A stretch of DNA of 64,000 bases from Sipunculus nudus (GCA_026874595.1 CM049318.1:23436456-23500455), one strand, 5' to 3'. Counted from the stretch's first letter, positions 12,421-24,131 are shown. Notes: generated from the letters alone by a model not told the origin. Numbers and translations are program-made.

Positions 12421-12830
12421 AAAGAACTTATCTTGTCATGCGACGCTTCGCCCTATGGTCTGGGTGCAGTGCTACAGCATCGTGTAAATGGTCGGTAACA
12501 ACCCGTAGCATATGCATCTAGGCGCTTAAATAAAGCAGAGATGAACTACAGTCAAATTGAAAAAGAAGGACTCGCTATTGTGTTTGCGGTTCAAAAGTTC
12601 AGACAGTACTTGCTTGGCAGAAAGTTCACTTTGATTACGGACCATCGTCCATTATTGACATTGTTTTCACCAGTAAAAGGGACGCCACAAATGGCTGCTT
12701 CACAGATTAAACGATGGTCACTAATCCTTTCAAGTTTCAATTACCAGATTGAGTACAGAAGTTCCAAGAAAAATGCCAATGCTGATGCATTATCGCGAAC
12801 GCCACTTCAGGAAACGGAAGGCATTAAGAC
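12421..12830 (+). pseudogene. pol: RNase H domain of the LTR element
   Basis: Same frame as YLDD. It shows the CDASPYGLGAVL start (catalytic Asp at 12,442-12,444), the YSQIEKE block with its Glu, and TDHRPL with its Asp. TAA at 12,496-12,498 interrupts it. Confidence 0.85.
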
Positions 12831-12999
12831 TCCTGAAGCAGAAGTAGTACTGTCACTACAAGAACTCGATGATGACTTACCAGTTACAGCTAAAGATATA
12901 GCCAGAGAAACAAAATCAGACAAGGTATTGAAGAAAGTTACCCTCATGATCCTAGAAGGATGGCCAAAAAGCATTGATTCTGGGTGGGAAACAGATATA

Positions 13000-14027
13000 A
13001 CACCCTACTTTCACAGACGTCTCGAACTTAGTGTAGAGCAAGGTTGTATCCTGTAGGGTAACAGGGTCATTATTCCCCCATCCTTACGTCCAGCAGTATT
13101 ACAAGAACTTCATTCGGAGCATTCTGGAATAGTTTGAATGAAAGCTGTTGCAAGATCAATTTTGTGGTGGCCTTATTTGGACTCTGAAATTGAAGAATTA
13201 GCCAAAGCCTGCACAGACTGTCAAGAAAATGCTCCAAACCCACCAATGTTGAAACCTACAGAGTGGAAATGGTCAAATGCTCCTTGGAAGCGTGTACATG
13301 CAGACTTTGCGGGACCTTTTCTCGATAACTACTTCCTTGTGGTAGTAGATGCCCATTCCAAGTGGCTTGAAATAGAAATCATGAAGACTATAACTTCTAC
13401 TACTACCATCAAGACTGCGCAAACTGTTTGCACAGCAAGGACTTCCAGAGAACCTTGTCACCGACAATGGTAGTCAATTTACTTCCAAAGAATTCCAAAC
13501 CTTTCTTCAAAAGAACAACATTAAGCATACATTAACTGCTCCAGGGCATCCAGCTACAAACGGACAGGCGGAACGATTCGTCCAGATATTTAAAAATGCG
13601 CTGAAGAAGATGTCAAATCAACCGTGCAACCTGTATGACAAACTGCAAAGATTTTTATTGTCGTGCAGAACTATGGTGCCCATGGACGTCGATGGATCGC
13701 TGGTACGATCCTTGAACGACATGGTTCGAGAAACTATCATGTTGCGGTAGGAAATTACGTCTGGAAACGACATATTAATCAGCTTCGTTCTCGTTCTGAG
13801 GATACACCGCAAATTCCAGGACCAGATGCTGTGATCTCCACTCACCGACGTTACCAAGAGAGGAGGATATGCAGGTACAACTAGATGGAAACATTCCAGC
13901 ACCAGTACAGGACTCCCCTGTACCAGTTTCGACCAACGATTCAGACCTCGCACCAAAACCATGTACCGTTAGACGTAATCCTGTGCGTGAAAGAAAGAAA
14001 CCAGTGAGGTTTAAAGACTATGTGTAA
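13000..14027 (+). pseudogene. pol: Integrase region of the LTR element
   Basis: An HHCC zinc-binding set is seen (His codons 13,111 and 13,120; CxxC at 13,210-13,221), then the DDE core: Asp 13,303, Asp 13,463, Glu 13,571, the last two separated by 35 residues as in the D,D(35)E family. Stops are at 13,054-13,056 and 13,135-13,137. The frame changes between about 13,390 and 13,460. Near 13,660 the core jumps to the C-terminal WKRH/NQLR module, so a segment of the catalytic domain's end is deleted. A basic tail ends at TAA 14,025-14,027 in another frame. Confidence 0.85.
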
Positions 14028-14287
14028 AACATGTGCCGTCTCCGTTGTTCTATGTGTTTTAAAATTCCAATAGTAAGTTTACAATATTGCCTTATATACT
14101 GCGAAAACTAAGAATCACTTGGAACACAATAGATTAATAGTGTAACTTTATTAGTGAATAACATATTGTAATGGATCACGGTAATATACTGCCTGAAACA
14201 GGAATGTTTTCTTAATGGTACAACTACTGATTTACTATCTTTTAAAGTTACCTGTTTCAGGTGGACTACGGTTAAAACTTTTATTTA

Positions 14288-14297
14288 AGAAGGGGGT
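14288..14297 (+). promoter_or_regulatory. Polypurine tract
   Basis: AAGAAGGGGG lies a few bases upstream of the 3' LTR, as expected for plus-strand priming. Confidence 0.75.
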
Positions 14298-14300
14298 ATA

Positions 14301-14501
14301 TGTCAGATAAGGTTTGCGCACCGTACGCTGGCGCCGCCTGTCGGGACTATGTGTGACTATACTGGGGATCACGTGTCATGTTTGACGTAGTGACTTTGTG
14401 AGTTGTATTGTATGCCAGAATGGCTTCCGCTCCGTGATTAAATGTGTTGTCGTTCATTTTGTTATTCTTGTGTGGTTGTGAACGAACCTAAGGACATGAC
14501 A
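14301..14501 (+). repeat. 3' LTR
   Basis: Matches 9,821-10,019 from TGTCAGATA to GACATGACA. Differences are scattered, plus a 2-bp indel near 14,470. Confidence 0.95.
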
Positions 14502-14506
14502 GTTTT
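14502..14506. repeat. Target-site duplication, right copy
   Basis: GTTTT directly after TGACA. Joining the flanks reproduces the left-arm sequence around 4,630-4,680, which has no element. Confidence 0.9.
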
Positions 14507-14557
14507 GGAGGTACTTATCTCGGCTTCACTGTAATCTTGACATATACAATGATTTGT

Positions 14558-14572
14558 AAAGATTGCACTATA
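14558..14572. repeat. LINE target-site duplication, left
   Basis: AAAGATTGCACTATA, repeated at 15,951-15,965. The leading As could partly belong to the poly(A) tail. Confidence 0.88.
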
Positions 14573-15420
14573 GCAGTACTGCTATTGGATCCTATGAAAT
14601 AGGTGGTCTTAAAGTTCCAGATGTAGAATCAATCATAAAAGCCCAACGTGTATTATGGATAAAACGATTAATTACGGATAAATATAAACCTGGAGTGAAA
14701 CTGGTGACAGGTTATCTACATAAGATTTGGGGAGTAGCATTCATACGATCCAACTTTGATATACAGAGGATCCCACTATCCCTGCCAATTTTTTTTTATG
14801 AATCATGTCTGTGTTCATGGGCTGAACTTTTCGATTGCTACCCTACATCTAAATTTAAAGTATTATCACAAACATTGTGGAATAACAAACTATTAAATGT
14901 CAACAAAGCATCTTACTTTAACAAACAATTGTCAGCGGCAGGGATTAATTACATTCAGGACCTAATAAATATTGATGGGTAATTAAAATCTTGGAGCTAT
15001 CTAGATCTCTAGATAAAGGAGATTTGACACAGTTAGATAAATTCAAGTTACAATCAATAGTGTCATCTATATTAAAATATCATCGTACCATATTAGAAGA
15101 TGAGCAAGAATAACCCATTTAAGATATCAAACCTAGATTCAAAAATGATATATAATAAATTTATTGAAAAGAAAATAATGAGCACAAAAAAATAAAATGG
15201 GATTTATATTCAAAGGTTACACATGAGGAAAAGAAATTAAGATTTCGATCGATCTATAAGATTTCATCTGACTGGTATACAAGAGTGTTTCAATATAAAA
15301 TTATGAAAAAATTATTTACCTGTAAACAGTCATTTGATCACTTGGAATTTAGTTGATAGTGATAGATGTGACAATTGTTTTCTGTAACCAAAAAACATAT
15401 TACTTCTTTTTTGTCATTGT
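14573..15420 (+). pseudogene. LINE ORF2 C-terminal fragment
   Basis: Open to TAA 14,980-14,982, then continues with stops. GGLKVPDVES followed by KAQRVLWIKRL is the block that follows the reverse transcriptase domain in L1/CR1-type elements. Later pieces (KLRFRSIYKIS; a CDNCF-like end near 15,370) fit the degenerate C-terminal region. Clade unresolved. Confidence 0.7.
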
Positions 15421-15705
15421 ATAGTAAAAAAAACTGTACTTCAGGATATGTTAATGGTTGAGCTCATGTAATGTAAATATGTAAGGTATGCTCCCAAATA
15501 ATATAATAGTAACTCTTTCAGTTACTGAAAAATATTTTGATAAATACAATCATAGTATTGTACAAACTCACAGTATACAAAGGAAAATGTTATTCATTTG
15601 ACTCTGTTATGTTCAACAACTTTATATTAAATGGGAAATCACTGTATAGGAAGAATACATCATTGCAGAAAAACAATGTAAGATGGCGCTTGTAAGAATG
15701 TTATG

Positions 15706-15710
<5 letters not shown>

Positions 15711-15760
<50 letters not shown>
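15711..15760. repeat. AT microsatellite in the LINE 3' region
   Basis: About 50 bp of alternating AT. Confidence 0.95.
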
Positions 15761-15763
<3 letters not shown>

Positions 15764-15950
15764 TATATAGATATAATTATATATGAATGCACTTTATAAA
15801 TGAATTATGAATTACAAGGCATTTTTTTCACCACATTAGCATCAGTTACTGTGTTGTCCTTGTCTATGTTTATTGTATGTATGTATGTATATGTACATAA
15901 ATGTTGCCTATTTCTTTCTATGTTTTGTTCATGTATTATACCAATAAAAA

Positions 15951-15965
15951 AAAGATTGCACTATA
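15951..15965. repeat. LINE target-site duplication, right
   Basis: Second copy of AAAGATTGCACTATA, immediately after the A-run. Confidence 0.88.
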
Positions 15966-16994
15966 TAATTCATACATGTGTAATATGTTTTATTTTATGG
16001 TCCTCGTCAGATGCGTCGACAGGTAATATGTTATATGCTCTTTAATCCAACAAACATCCTAAAAATAAATTATTTTACTGTAGGTATTTCATTGTGAGTT
16101 ATTTACTTATAATGTAACAGTAGCATTGAAATAAATATATTGACCATGTTTAATGGTTTATAGAAAACCTATCATATATTTTTATTAAGTTTATTTTTTG
16201 TCCTCTAGATTTGAATATATGATTTTTCATTAATCTTCTGGGGATATTTTTATAACGAGCTATTCAAACAATTATCCCCGGGCCAGGCGATTATCACTCT
16301 CTAAATGTGTGATTAATATTGACATTTGATATTGATCAATGTTTAAATATTAAGTTCTACATAACAATATATATGTACATACATTAATACATGTATTTGT
16401 ATAACATTAGATACATAACATGTTATTACTTTTAAGCGTCATGACATTGACCAATAGCTAGAAATTTATATATTTTTATTGTAGAATAATTATTTTATAA
16501 CAAAAACTACTTGATTATTACATATAGACATAGCTACATATTTGTTCAGCGGTAATACATAATAGTGCTAAAAGTGCTGGGACATTGTCTACTGACTAGT
16601 GATTAATATTTATTTTTGTACTTAAATCAAGTTATAACATATGCTACATAACAAATACATACAGTCATACACATATTTATTTGGAAAGCAGTAATACATG
16701 TTAGGGCCATAAAGCACTGTAACGTTGACAATGACTATAGTTTAAATACAGATAAATGATTTTACAACACATGCTACATGATTAATGCATAACCACATAG
16801 ATACATACGTCAATAAATACCTGTTTTTGTACAACTTTAATACACATTGACTAATGACTAATGATTTATTTATTTATTATACATATATATAATATTTCAT
16901 AACAAATGCTACACAGCCTTATATATAGAATGAGAGGAGAGAGAGAGAGAAATGTCAGAATTTGAATAAGTAGAGATGGACTGCGGGTATACAG

Positions 16995-17192
16995 TCATTC
17001 CTCCGCGGTCACACATTTTTTCAACAGAGCACGATATGCTAAGGCATGTGATGAGTATGAATCACTATCGTCGGCTTCGCGCAAATTGTGCTTGGCAGAG
17101 AAACTAGCAATCATAAGTTCAAAACAAAAGAACCTATTGAACAAACGGTCGGAAATTGTTTTCACCTGCCGCCATTGTCCTAGGCCACCCAA
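16995..17192 (-). other. Unclassified 65-aa open frame, inverted partner of 3,399-3,617
   Basis: Opens after a T-rich tract ending in TAG on the minus strand. It keeps the frame and most residues of the left-arm copy, then diverges at the C-terminal end (KKCVTAEE against KNIGRHF). No family recognised. Confidence 0.35.
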
Positions 17193-17540
17193 CTAAAAAA
17201 AAAATAAAAAACCAATATTGCAATTTGTTGAACTTCAGTTACCTGATGAGCCGATGAGACGAAACCGACGGTATTGAGTGTTTTATTGACATTGACCATT
17301 GTCTAGTGATTAATTGATATTTTATAAAGACATATTAATTTTAAGAAATGAAACATACTAATATGCACAGATACATTCATCCAGACAAGAATACATAAAG
17401 CGCTGTGACTAGGCAAAAAAAAGGTTAAACAATATAAGTAAAGTTAAAAAAACCAAAACAAACAGATTGTTGCACATATTTGACTATATAGAGGGTAATG
17501 TTTTTAAAAATAATCAATAATATAGATCAATATATAGAAA

Positions 17541-17792
17541 GTGTCTCTTAAGCATTTAACAGAAAAAGGCCACATTTTGTCCACCTTTGAAGGGCAGGGA
17601 GAGAATATCACAATCCTAGTGAAAGATGACTTTAAGTACTATCACCAAAGGTTTTTTCCAGTTCTTGTTGCTCAAAACCCAGTCATTTGTGGAAACCTTG
17701 TGAGTATCAATGGCCCATATATATCACTTTTGTCAAATAACCAGATAATAACACAATATCTACTCATAAAATGGTACGAAGATGATCCTTGA
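17541..17792 (+). other. 83-aa open frame of unknown meaning
   Basis: Open only in this arm. The mirrored left-arm sequence (about 2,790-3,060) has in-frame stops. No motif recognised. It may be a chance frame or an exon lost from the other copy. Confidence 0.2.
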
Positions 17793-18424
17793 ATTTAAAA
17801 AGAAAACAACATCAATTTTACACAATCCTAACAATTGACACAAATCAAAATATATTGGGACGTCACTCAATTCTAATTGACGAGCCAGAATTTTGACTGG
17901 AGTGTCCCGGACTCTTCAGGTTTTTTTTACCCTATTAGAAGTCCTGAATTATCATAAATGATAACCATCCGAAATAAAAACATCTATTGTCAGTATGCCA
18001 CGCATTTTTAATATTGTTTTTTTTTGTCCATTATAAGAAAATATTACAACAAGGATTTAGTGACAACTAAAATTCAAACCTAATATATTGGAATCTTCTT
18101 GTTGGAAAATTATTCTCGGGTATGAAAGCCTAAAATGATAATACTCTTTTGAAAGGGTGTTGCCATTAAAAATCATTACATTAGAGGAGAAAGTGGTATT
18201 TTCCGTCAAACTGCAGCCAACAGCTTCAGGTTACATGCTTTTACTTGTTTGCAAAATTTACGGGTGTAAGGTATTAACAAACAGCTTATAAATACCCTGT
18301 TATATTCTTCATAGAGGCGTTTTAAGAATTTTTCCGTACCACTAGTTCCTTAAAACGTACGCAGAGTAAGCCATAAATCACATAAATTCTAGACATGAGA
18401 CGTATAGCTAGCTTAAAGCTGAAT

Positions 18425-18678
18425 TTAGTGACAAGGCACTGTTTGTTTATGTATTTCACACAACAGGTGCAATTCCCTATGACACTTTTCGTCATTCCAA
18501 AGATAACCATAATCTTTATCTAAAGAGATACAAAATTCCATTAAACCGTGATTGTTTGGTTCGCCTTTTCCCCAGTAGGTGTTTGTTACAGCCCCGTGGT
18601 GCCATTTCCAAGACGCTGTCTTTAAATATGACGTTATCTTTCTGCTTCCACTTGTCCACACGGCTACTACTCGTTCGG
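18425..18678 (-). CDS. Exon 4: C-type lectin domain, C-terminal half
   Basis: Acceptor TTCGTTTTTCCAG, stop TAA at 18,425-18,427. EPN and WND motifs are intact. This is the inverted partner of 1,366-1,619. Confidence 0.85.
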
Positions 18679-21600
18679 CTGGAAAAACGAATTCCCCATC
18701 AGTAAATTCTGTATATAGGTAAAGTGTTGACTAGGCTGCCAAATAACATCCAGTATAATAGTTCAGTATAAGTCGAATGTTAATGGTATTAGAAATCTGA
18801 GGAAAGAAAACCTGTCTATTAAGACTTCTCTTGAGTAAATCGAACACTATCACATTGGTTATAACTGACCTGTGAACTAAGGTCACTTGTGGCCAGTCCC
18901 ATGGGTGGTCTTATATTAACGATTGATTCTATGTTTAAAAATAACCGTGCAATTAGTTAATTAAATAAGATATGAGAACATGCTTTAGATTACACGTTTC
19001 CAAACTCATGCGTAAAAGTAAAAAGCCTTCGCCTGATGATTAAGAAATATCATCCTAAATGCTTGTTTCAACAAAAATGTTAAACAAGTGACAACTGTAT
19101 AACACGAATTCATATCATTATATGATTTGGTTCTCTGTCCCTAAAATCAGTTTAAAACATATATTTTGTATAAAAACATTGTTATAATTCCGAAAGTCAG
19201 TCCGTCAAACTCAGAAGGCAGCAAAGATTATGCTCGCAGGACGTGTCTACTCGTAATAAGGCTCTCTGTGCATTATGGGTCAATCCCTGATGTCAATCAA
19301 GTGTTTTCTCCATTTGCCAACCAACAGAAGAGAGTGTTGTTTCTCATCAAACATATTTTTGTATACACCTCACGCAGGCAAGTCAATTTAAATGCTAGTT
19401 ATTTAATGATGAACTATATGTCAAGAATATAAGATATGTAATAATAACCTGGTTATTCCCAAATTTCCTCAAAATTAAATATTTTATTGTTATTAGACGA
19501 TTTAAATAAATTAAATAACTAAAAACCTTGAATAATTTAGTTCACAGAAAATATTAAATGAATTACCTTGGGCTTAAATAGAAGTAATAAAGCGTTTCTT
19601 CAATTCTGGTTCATGTACTTTTGTACAACATGGGTTTAATAATGAGAACGCCAGATTCAGTATTAAGTCCATGACGTCTGAGTCATGAATGTATTACTTC
19701 GTTCCAAGAAAACCATGCAAGGTATAATGCAGAAACTAGTCCTGGAAATTATAATTCTAACCGTGTACTCAATCTATTCTAAAATCTGGACTCGAGAGAT
19801 TGTATATCCCTGCATTTCTGGTCATTTAAACACTCATACAACTAATTGTATATTACACCAGTGATTCAATTTTGTCTCTGTTCGATAACAAGTCCTTATA
19901 AAATGACAGTTATAATTATTATACATGCTGGCAACATATGAACCATTCTAAATTCTTATTTAGTTTTATTCTCTTTTTCTAATTTTAAACGTTCCCTTGG
20001 TCAGGTCCCGCCGTCGTAAAGAGTAGTCATTTCCCATTCAAGTAATTTCTATGAAGTACTTGAATAAAAATATTTCTTACCCGTTTCGGCACAAAAAATT
20101 ATAAGAATCACAATGCCAATAAGCCAGATGATATGTCACATATAAATATAAAACACAAGAATTTATAAAATACAAGAAATAATAAATGGCTTCCAACCTC
20201 TGTTAAGCAACATTTGTTGAATATGTTTCTGTTCCTCCAGCGTTTCTATGGCGACCAAATTACTGTTATGATCAAGGCATTTCCCTCTTGCCTTGAACCA
20301 TTGAGCCTGGCTGAGCAGTTTGTAGCAGAAAACATTAAATCCCCGAGCTGTTGTTTTATTACCAGACACAAAAGGATTGTCGAATCCCTCAGGACAGGCT
20401 GAACAGACAAAATAGTTATAGTTATGGTTTATACATTTTTTACAAATCTCTAGAATTTCCAGTAATCAGTGTAATAAAGCATGAATAATTAATATTCATA
20501 ACGATAATTAGTTCCATGAAATAAAAAATCAGTAAATAGCGAGAAATTTTGTAAATTTTTTTAACATTTGCGAATTTAGAGAGCGTAGGGTCGAGAGCGG
20601 CCTTTATCCGACATATATATCATGAAAAAGTCACGATGAAAAATTTAAGTGGACCCAAAAATGAGTTATTTATTTGCAAAATTTCTAATAACAAAGAGAA
20701 CAAAGTATGTTCGTCAAACTTTAACGGTGCATGTTTAATTTAGATATTGGAAAAATTCTGACATTCTTTACATTTACATTACAGGTAACATATTTCCCAT
20801 TTTTCTATTGTCATATTTTAACCAGTTTAAGTACAGATGGCATGCTTTCAGGTAATGGAAATTATTTGAAAGTGGAAATCATTAACTTTATGTATATCTG
20901 AGAAAATCAAACAAATGAGGGTGCGATCTTGAGTAAGCAAAATTAACCCTCTGAGCATAAAATCATGCTGCATATATGCCCCCTCCCCTTCTCCATTTCC
21001 CTTTTACTGGTAGTCAGGCTATATCACAATCCACACAAGTGTCAGCTAAGATGCCATGATTATTGTTTGGGGTCTTTACTAAAAGGATATCCATAAAAGT
21101 AAATGCAGATATGCATCATTTATTATGCTTCATCAAGAAATCACTCAATAAGGCAAAATGGTTGTGTGTTTCAAGCATCGCACCTCCAGTTGTCCCTGCA
21201 TCAAATATTTTATTTGGGTATGCAGGAGAATTTACCGATTTTGAGATAGAGCAGATCAGAATATTTTTTCTCAAGATGTTCTTTGACTGTTTACTGAAAT
21301 GATTTATGTTGTCCGATGAATATATGAATTTTTTTATCGGAAATTCATAACAAAAAAGGAAAAGAGACATCCCTCTTTCGGTATCGATTTATGACAGAAA
21401 TTACTGCAGAAACTAACCTCTTTTACATAAATATATATTTTAAAAAAAGAATTTCTCACTGCATTTCGGCTTTGCGTCTGAGCTTTCTGATGGTTTCTTG
21501 TTTTGTGAAGTGCACGTGGGGTGCTCTGAGGTTTGGTCAACATCAGTGCATTGTGCCCGTGTGTGGTTGTTTTTTAGAATGCATTTTCCGGTCTGATGGT

Positions 21601-21732
21601 CTACACTGGTGCAAAGTGGGTCGGTCTGTCTCTTACAGAGAGTTTTACAGTCATCTAATGATATAGCTTGTTTGTGCACAATCTTCAGCACCGAGACTCG
21701 ACATTCCATACATTGATATGCGGCTACAAATG

Positions 21733-21767
<35 letters not shown>

Positions 21768-24131
21768 TGAATTATTTATGACAAGTGTCCCATTCAATAT
21801 AACGCTATGATCTGTGGCATAAATCTTGCAACTGCATTTTAAGAATATTCTGAGCAAATGAAGAATTTCGTCTTTCTTTAAATAGCCATTAAGCTAAACT
21901 ATTATAAATGTGTATGTAACATCACTGGTGTCACGTAAGGATAATTTTTTTATCTAATCTCAAAAGGCAAACTGATGGATGATTTATTGAGTTGTATGAA
22001 GTTTTACTCAAAATGGACCAATTTAACAACTGCCTGAAACTAGTTAAGTCACCAAGGTAATACATTCCAAGGGGTGTCAAAATTACGGTACAATCGTAAA
22101 GATAATCATAAGATGGATTTTTTAACATGTACTTAAATTTTAATTTTTCTCCATATTAAGAGATTGGCTTATCAGATGTCGTTCAGACATTATGACTGAA
22201 GAATAGGTGCGACATATATATTATATATTTTTCCTTATACAACCCTTGTACTTACGTTTAAACAAGTGACCCATGGATTGTGATGCTCAGTTGACAAGCA
22301 AAACATTGTGATTTAAAACAATAATTTAATAATTAATAACTTGATAGCGAATAATGCATGACTGAGGACAGGGAAATGTATAGGACGTCCCTTGAAAGTT
22401 CAGGGGAAAGTAAATATTTGCTGAAATAATATAAAGACATGAATGAAATTTCCCGCTGTAAAAATAGCCAATGAACAGGCGAAATGGGCTAAAGTTTAAG
22501 TGGCACAACTTCCCAGGTATACAGGTTTACTATGGCCCAGTTATGGTAAACTTTTGCACCTGTGTATAAATTACATATTTTTATAACTGATTGCCTGATT
22601 TTGTTCCAGTTTGTAAGCATGATATTGTAATTGGGCTTACAGATGTCTCTGTTTCTCTGTTAAGATCCAAAGCGACATATAACATATGCAGGGCTAAAAT
22701 GTCACTTATATTCAGTTTTCAGTCACAGAATCAGTCCTGATCAAACATACGTTAAAAAAATAATTAAGGGAGTGTTTGCAGTCTCTCACAAATGAAATCG
22801 CTTGCTGTGCTGAATAAGCATGCTAATTTTCAATGTATTAAGTAGACTGGCTATTAAAAAATGGAGATTAAGTATTGATATTTTTAGACAAAACGGACTC
22901 AAATTGTTTCTAAACATTTGTTAGTCACATTTTTAAAAAACGCTTGGCCTTATTGTTTCTTGTATTGGGACCGTAATAATGGTTTGACATAACTATAAAC
23001 TACATTAATCTTTTCATCCAAAGCCATTAGATCGGTTGTAGCTCATACAATAAATCTATAACGATCGAATTATATAGAATGGGCCAAAGATCTCATACAA
23101 CACTACTAAAATTAATCAGCAAGGTAATTTCTGACCCTAATATATAATCAGACGTTAATTGACCTCACCATGAACTTTATTTGATCTTAATAGCATATTT
23201 ATTTTATGAATAATCATGAGAATGACTATCCCATGCAGGCAATCAGGTCGCCGAAATTACTGAAATCTGTGAGTCACCTGACCATAATATAATCTGCATA
23301 AGCTGGGAGACCTCTCCCAAAGAGAACACGTGTAGTCTGTACCAGTACCCTTGTCGGCATGTTTTCATAAAAAAAAATAAGAAGTTCTAGGTAAAAGATT
23401 GCAGGGACCATTCCTCTGACTACCGCGTGGATAATAATGTCTTACATGCATGACACGTAATTCGTATGAGATAAATAATCCAAAATATTACAAGAAGATT
23501 CACAGTAATTGCAGCATATTCGTCAGTGCCCCGAATCCAGTCTATGACGTCAGTCAATGCGACGGCTCGTCATCAATCTTTGTGACGTCATTATTGCCTT
23601 GTTAAGGTCTATCGCTAGAAAGACCTACTGTCTAGGAGCGTTTTGGGGCTCATTATAATAATTAGATAAAAAGAGCGGGGCATAAGGGCTCTGGTTGTGA
23701 GGTCAGTTGATGCCAGTCTGGATCTTTTATATAATGTCGCATTCGAGGAAATCTGGTCGGGCAAATTTTGCTGTAATTTTTTTAAAGTAACATATATGTA
23801 GATGCAGTAGATACATTTACTAGTTGAAGGTTTTCGAAATCTAAGCGGGAACTTTCTATACATAACGTTTATGGCCTACGCCATGTTTCTTATGAAAGGA
23901 AGACAGACAAAGACCCATCATTTTGCTCTGCATGTAAAAAGTAAACTAAACCAGTAACACGGCAAGAAAATCATCCGTCTCGTCTTGGGTTGCCTTTTTG
24001 CCAATTAAACTTGCCCGAAACTTTGAATAGCTTTGATGGTCTCAGGTGAAAAATTCCGATCGTATTCCAAATGTTTGCATGCTCTTACCTGGAAAGCCAA
24101 TTATCAGAAGTGCTATAATTGATTTAGTCAT
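18425..24131 (-). CDS. Secreted PAN/apple plus C-type lectin protein (4 exons, intact)
   Basis: Join of four minus-strand exons: 24,131-24,089, 21,723-21,460, 20,398-20,198 and 18,678-18,425 (43+264+201+254 = 762 nt, exactly 253 codons plus stop). All three introns are phase 1. Residues about 1-15 form a short hydrophobic signal peptide. Residues about 15-102 are a cysteine-rich PAN/apple-like module (CxxC, SLDDC...C, LCTSVD, GKCILKNN). Residues about 103-169 are the first half of a C-type lectin domain (FCYKLLS, WFKARGKC, NLVAIET) and the rest is the second half with GEPNN (EPN) and LWND. This suggests a secreted recognition lectin. The donor after exon 3 is GTTGGA rather than GTAAGA, the one weak point. 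Introns are about 1.5, 1.1 and 2.4 kb and hold no recognised gene. Confidence 0.8.
20198..20398 (-). CDS. Exon 3: C-type lectin domain, N-terminal half
   Basis: Acceptor TTGTCTGTTCAG. 201 nt, phase 1-1. Begins TCPEGFDN, then FCYKLLSQAQWFKARGKC and an EEQKHIQ helix. The donor is AGAG|GTTGGA; paralogues have AG|GTAAGA at this position. Confidence 0.75.
21460..21723 (-). CDS. Exon 2: PAN/apple-like module
   Basis: Acceptor CATTTGTAG at 21,724 and donor TGCA|GTGAGA at 21,459. It is 264 nt with symmetric 1-1 phase, so it can be shuffled or skipped without changing frame. The Cys pattern fits a compact PAN/apple fold; the assignment is by pattern only. Confidence 0.75.
21736..21764. repeat. AT microsatellite in intron 1
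   Basis: Alternating AT just upstream of the PAN exon acceptor on the minus strand. Confidence 0.9.
23545..23590. promoter_or_regulatory. Pair of CRE-type octamers
   Basis: TGACGTCA occurs at 23,545-23,552 and again at 23,583-23,590, in intron 1 of the intact lectin gene, about 0.5 kb downstream of exon 1. This is the consensus site of CREB/ATF factors; any role is inferred. Confidence 0.4.
24089..24131 (-). CDS. Exon 1: signal peptide
   Basis: ATG at 24,131-24,129. MTKSIIALLIIGFP is followed by donor CCAG|GTAAGA, phase 1. A hydrophobic 10-residue core fits a signal peptide completed in exon 2. Confidence 0.75.

Larger units (their letters stand above)
9821..14501 (+). mobile_element. Ty3/gypsy LTR retrotransposon, degenerate (Steamer-like size)
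   Basis: A complete but inactivated element of 4,681 bp. It has 199- and 201-bp LTRs that start TGTCA and end TGACA, a primer-binding-like site, gag, then protease, reverse transcriptase, RNase H and integrase in that order (the Ty3/gypsy order), a purine tract, and a 5-bp target duplication GTTTT at 9,816-9,820 and 14,502-14,506. The LTRs differ by about 9-10 substitutions and a 2-bp indel (roughly 95% identity by eye), so it is not new. Five in-frame stops, at least three frameshifts and an integrase deletion make it non-autonomous. Length, short LTRs and 5-bp duplication fit the bivalve Steamer-like group, but clade placement is an inference. Confidence 0.92.
14573..15950 (+). mobile_element. 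5'-truncated non-LTR retrotransposon (LINE)
   Basis: About 1.38 kb flanked by the 15-bp direct repeat AAAGATTGCACTATA at 14,558-14,572 and 15,951-15,965. It ends in CCAATAAAAAAAA, a poly(A) tail with a polyadenylation-like signal. The 5' end is truncated in the coding region. The left arm lacks it at about 4,590-4,600. It contains a LINE ORF2 C-terminal fragment, an (AT)n tract and a 3' UTR. Confidence 0.88.
15966..18424. other. Right-arm 3' flank of the lectin gene
   Basis: Mirror of about 1,620-4,600. The only items noted are the shared frame 16,995-17,192 and the open frame 17,541-17,792. Confidence 0.5.
8945..19870 (-). repeat. Right arm of the inverted duplication, interrupted by two retroelements
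   Basis: This is the reverse complement of 1-7,390. Two segments are absent from the left arm and are later insertions: the LTR element 9,821-14,501 and the LINE 14,573-15,950. The left arm at about 4,600-4,680 preserves both unoccupied sites. A short partial duplication of arm sequence lies just before the LTR element, where 9,700-9,800 resembles 14,506-14,560 plus 15,966-15,995. Confidence 0.85.
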
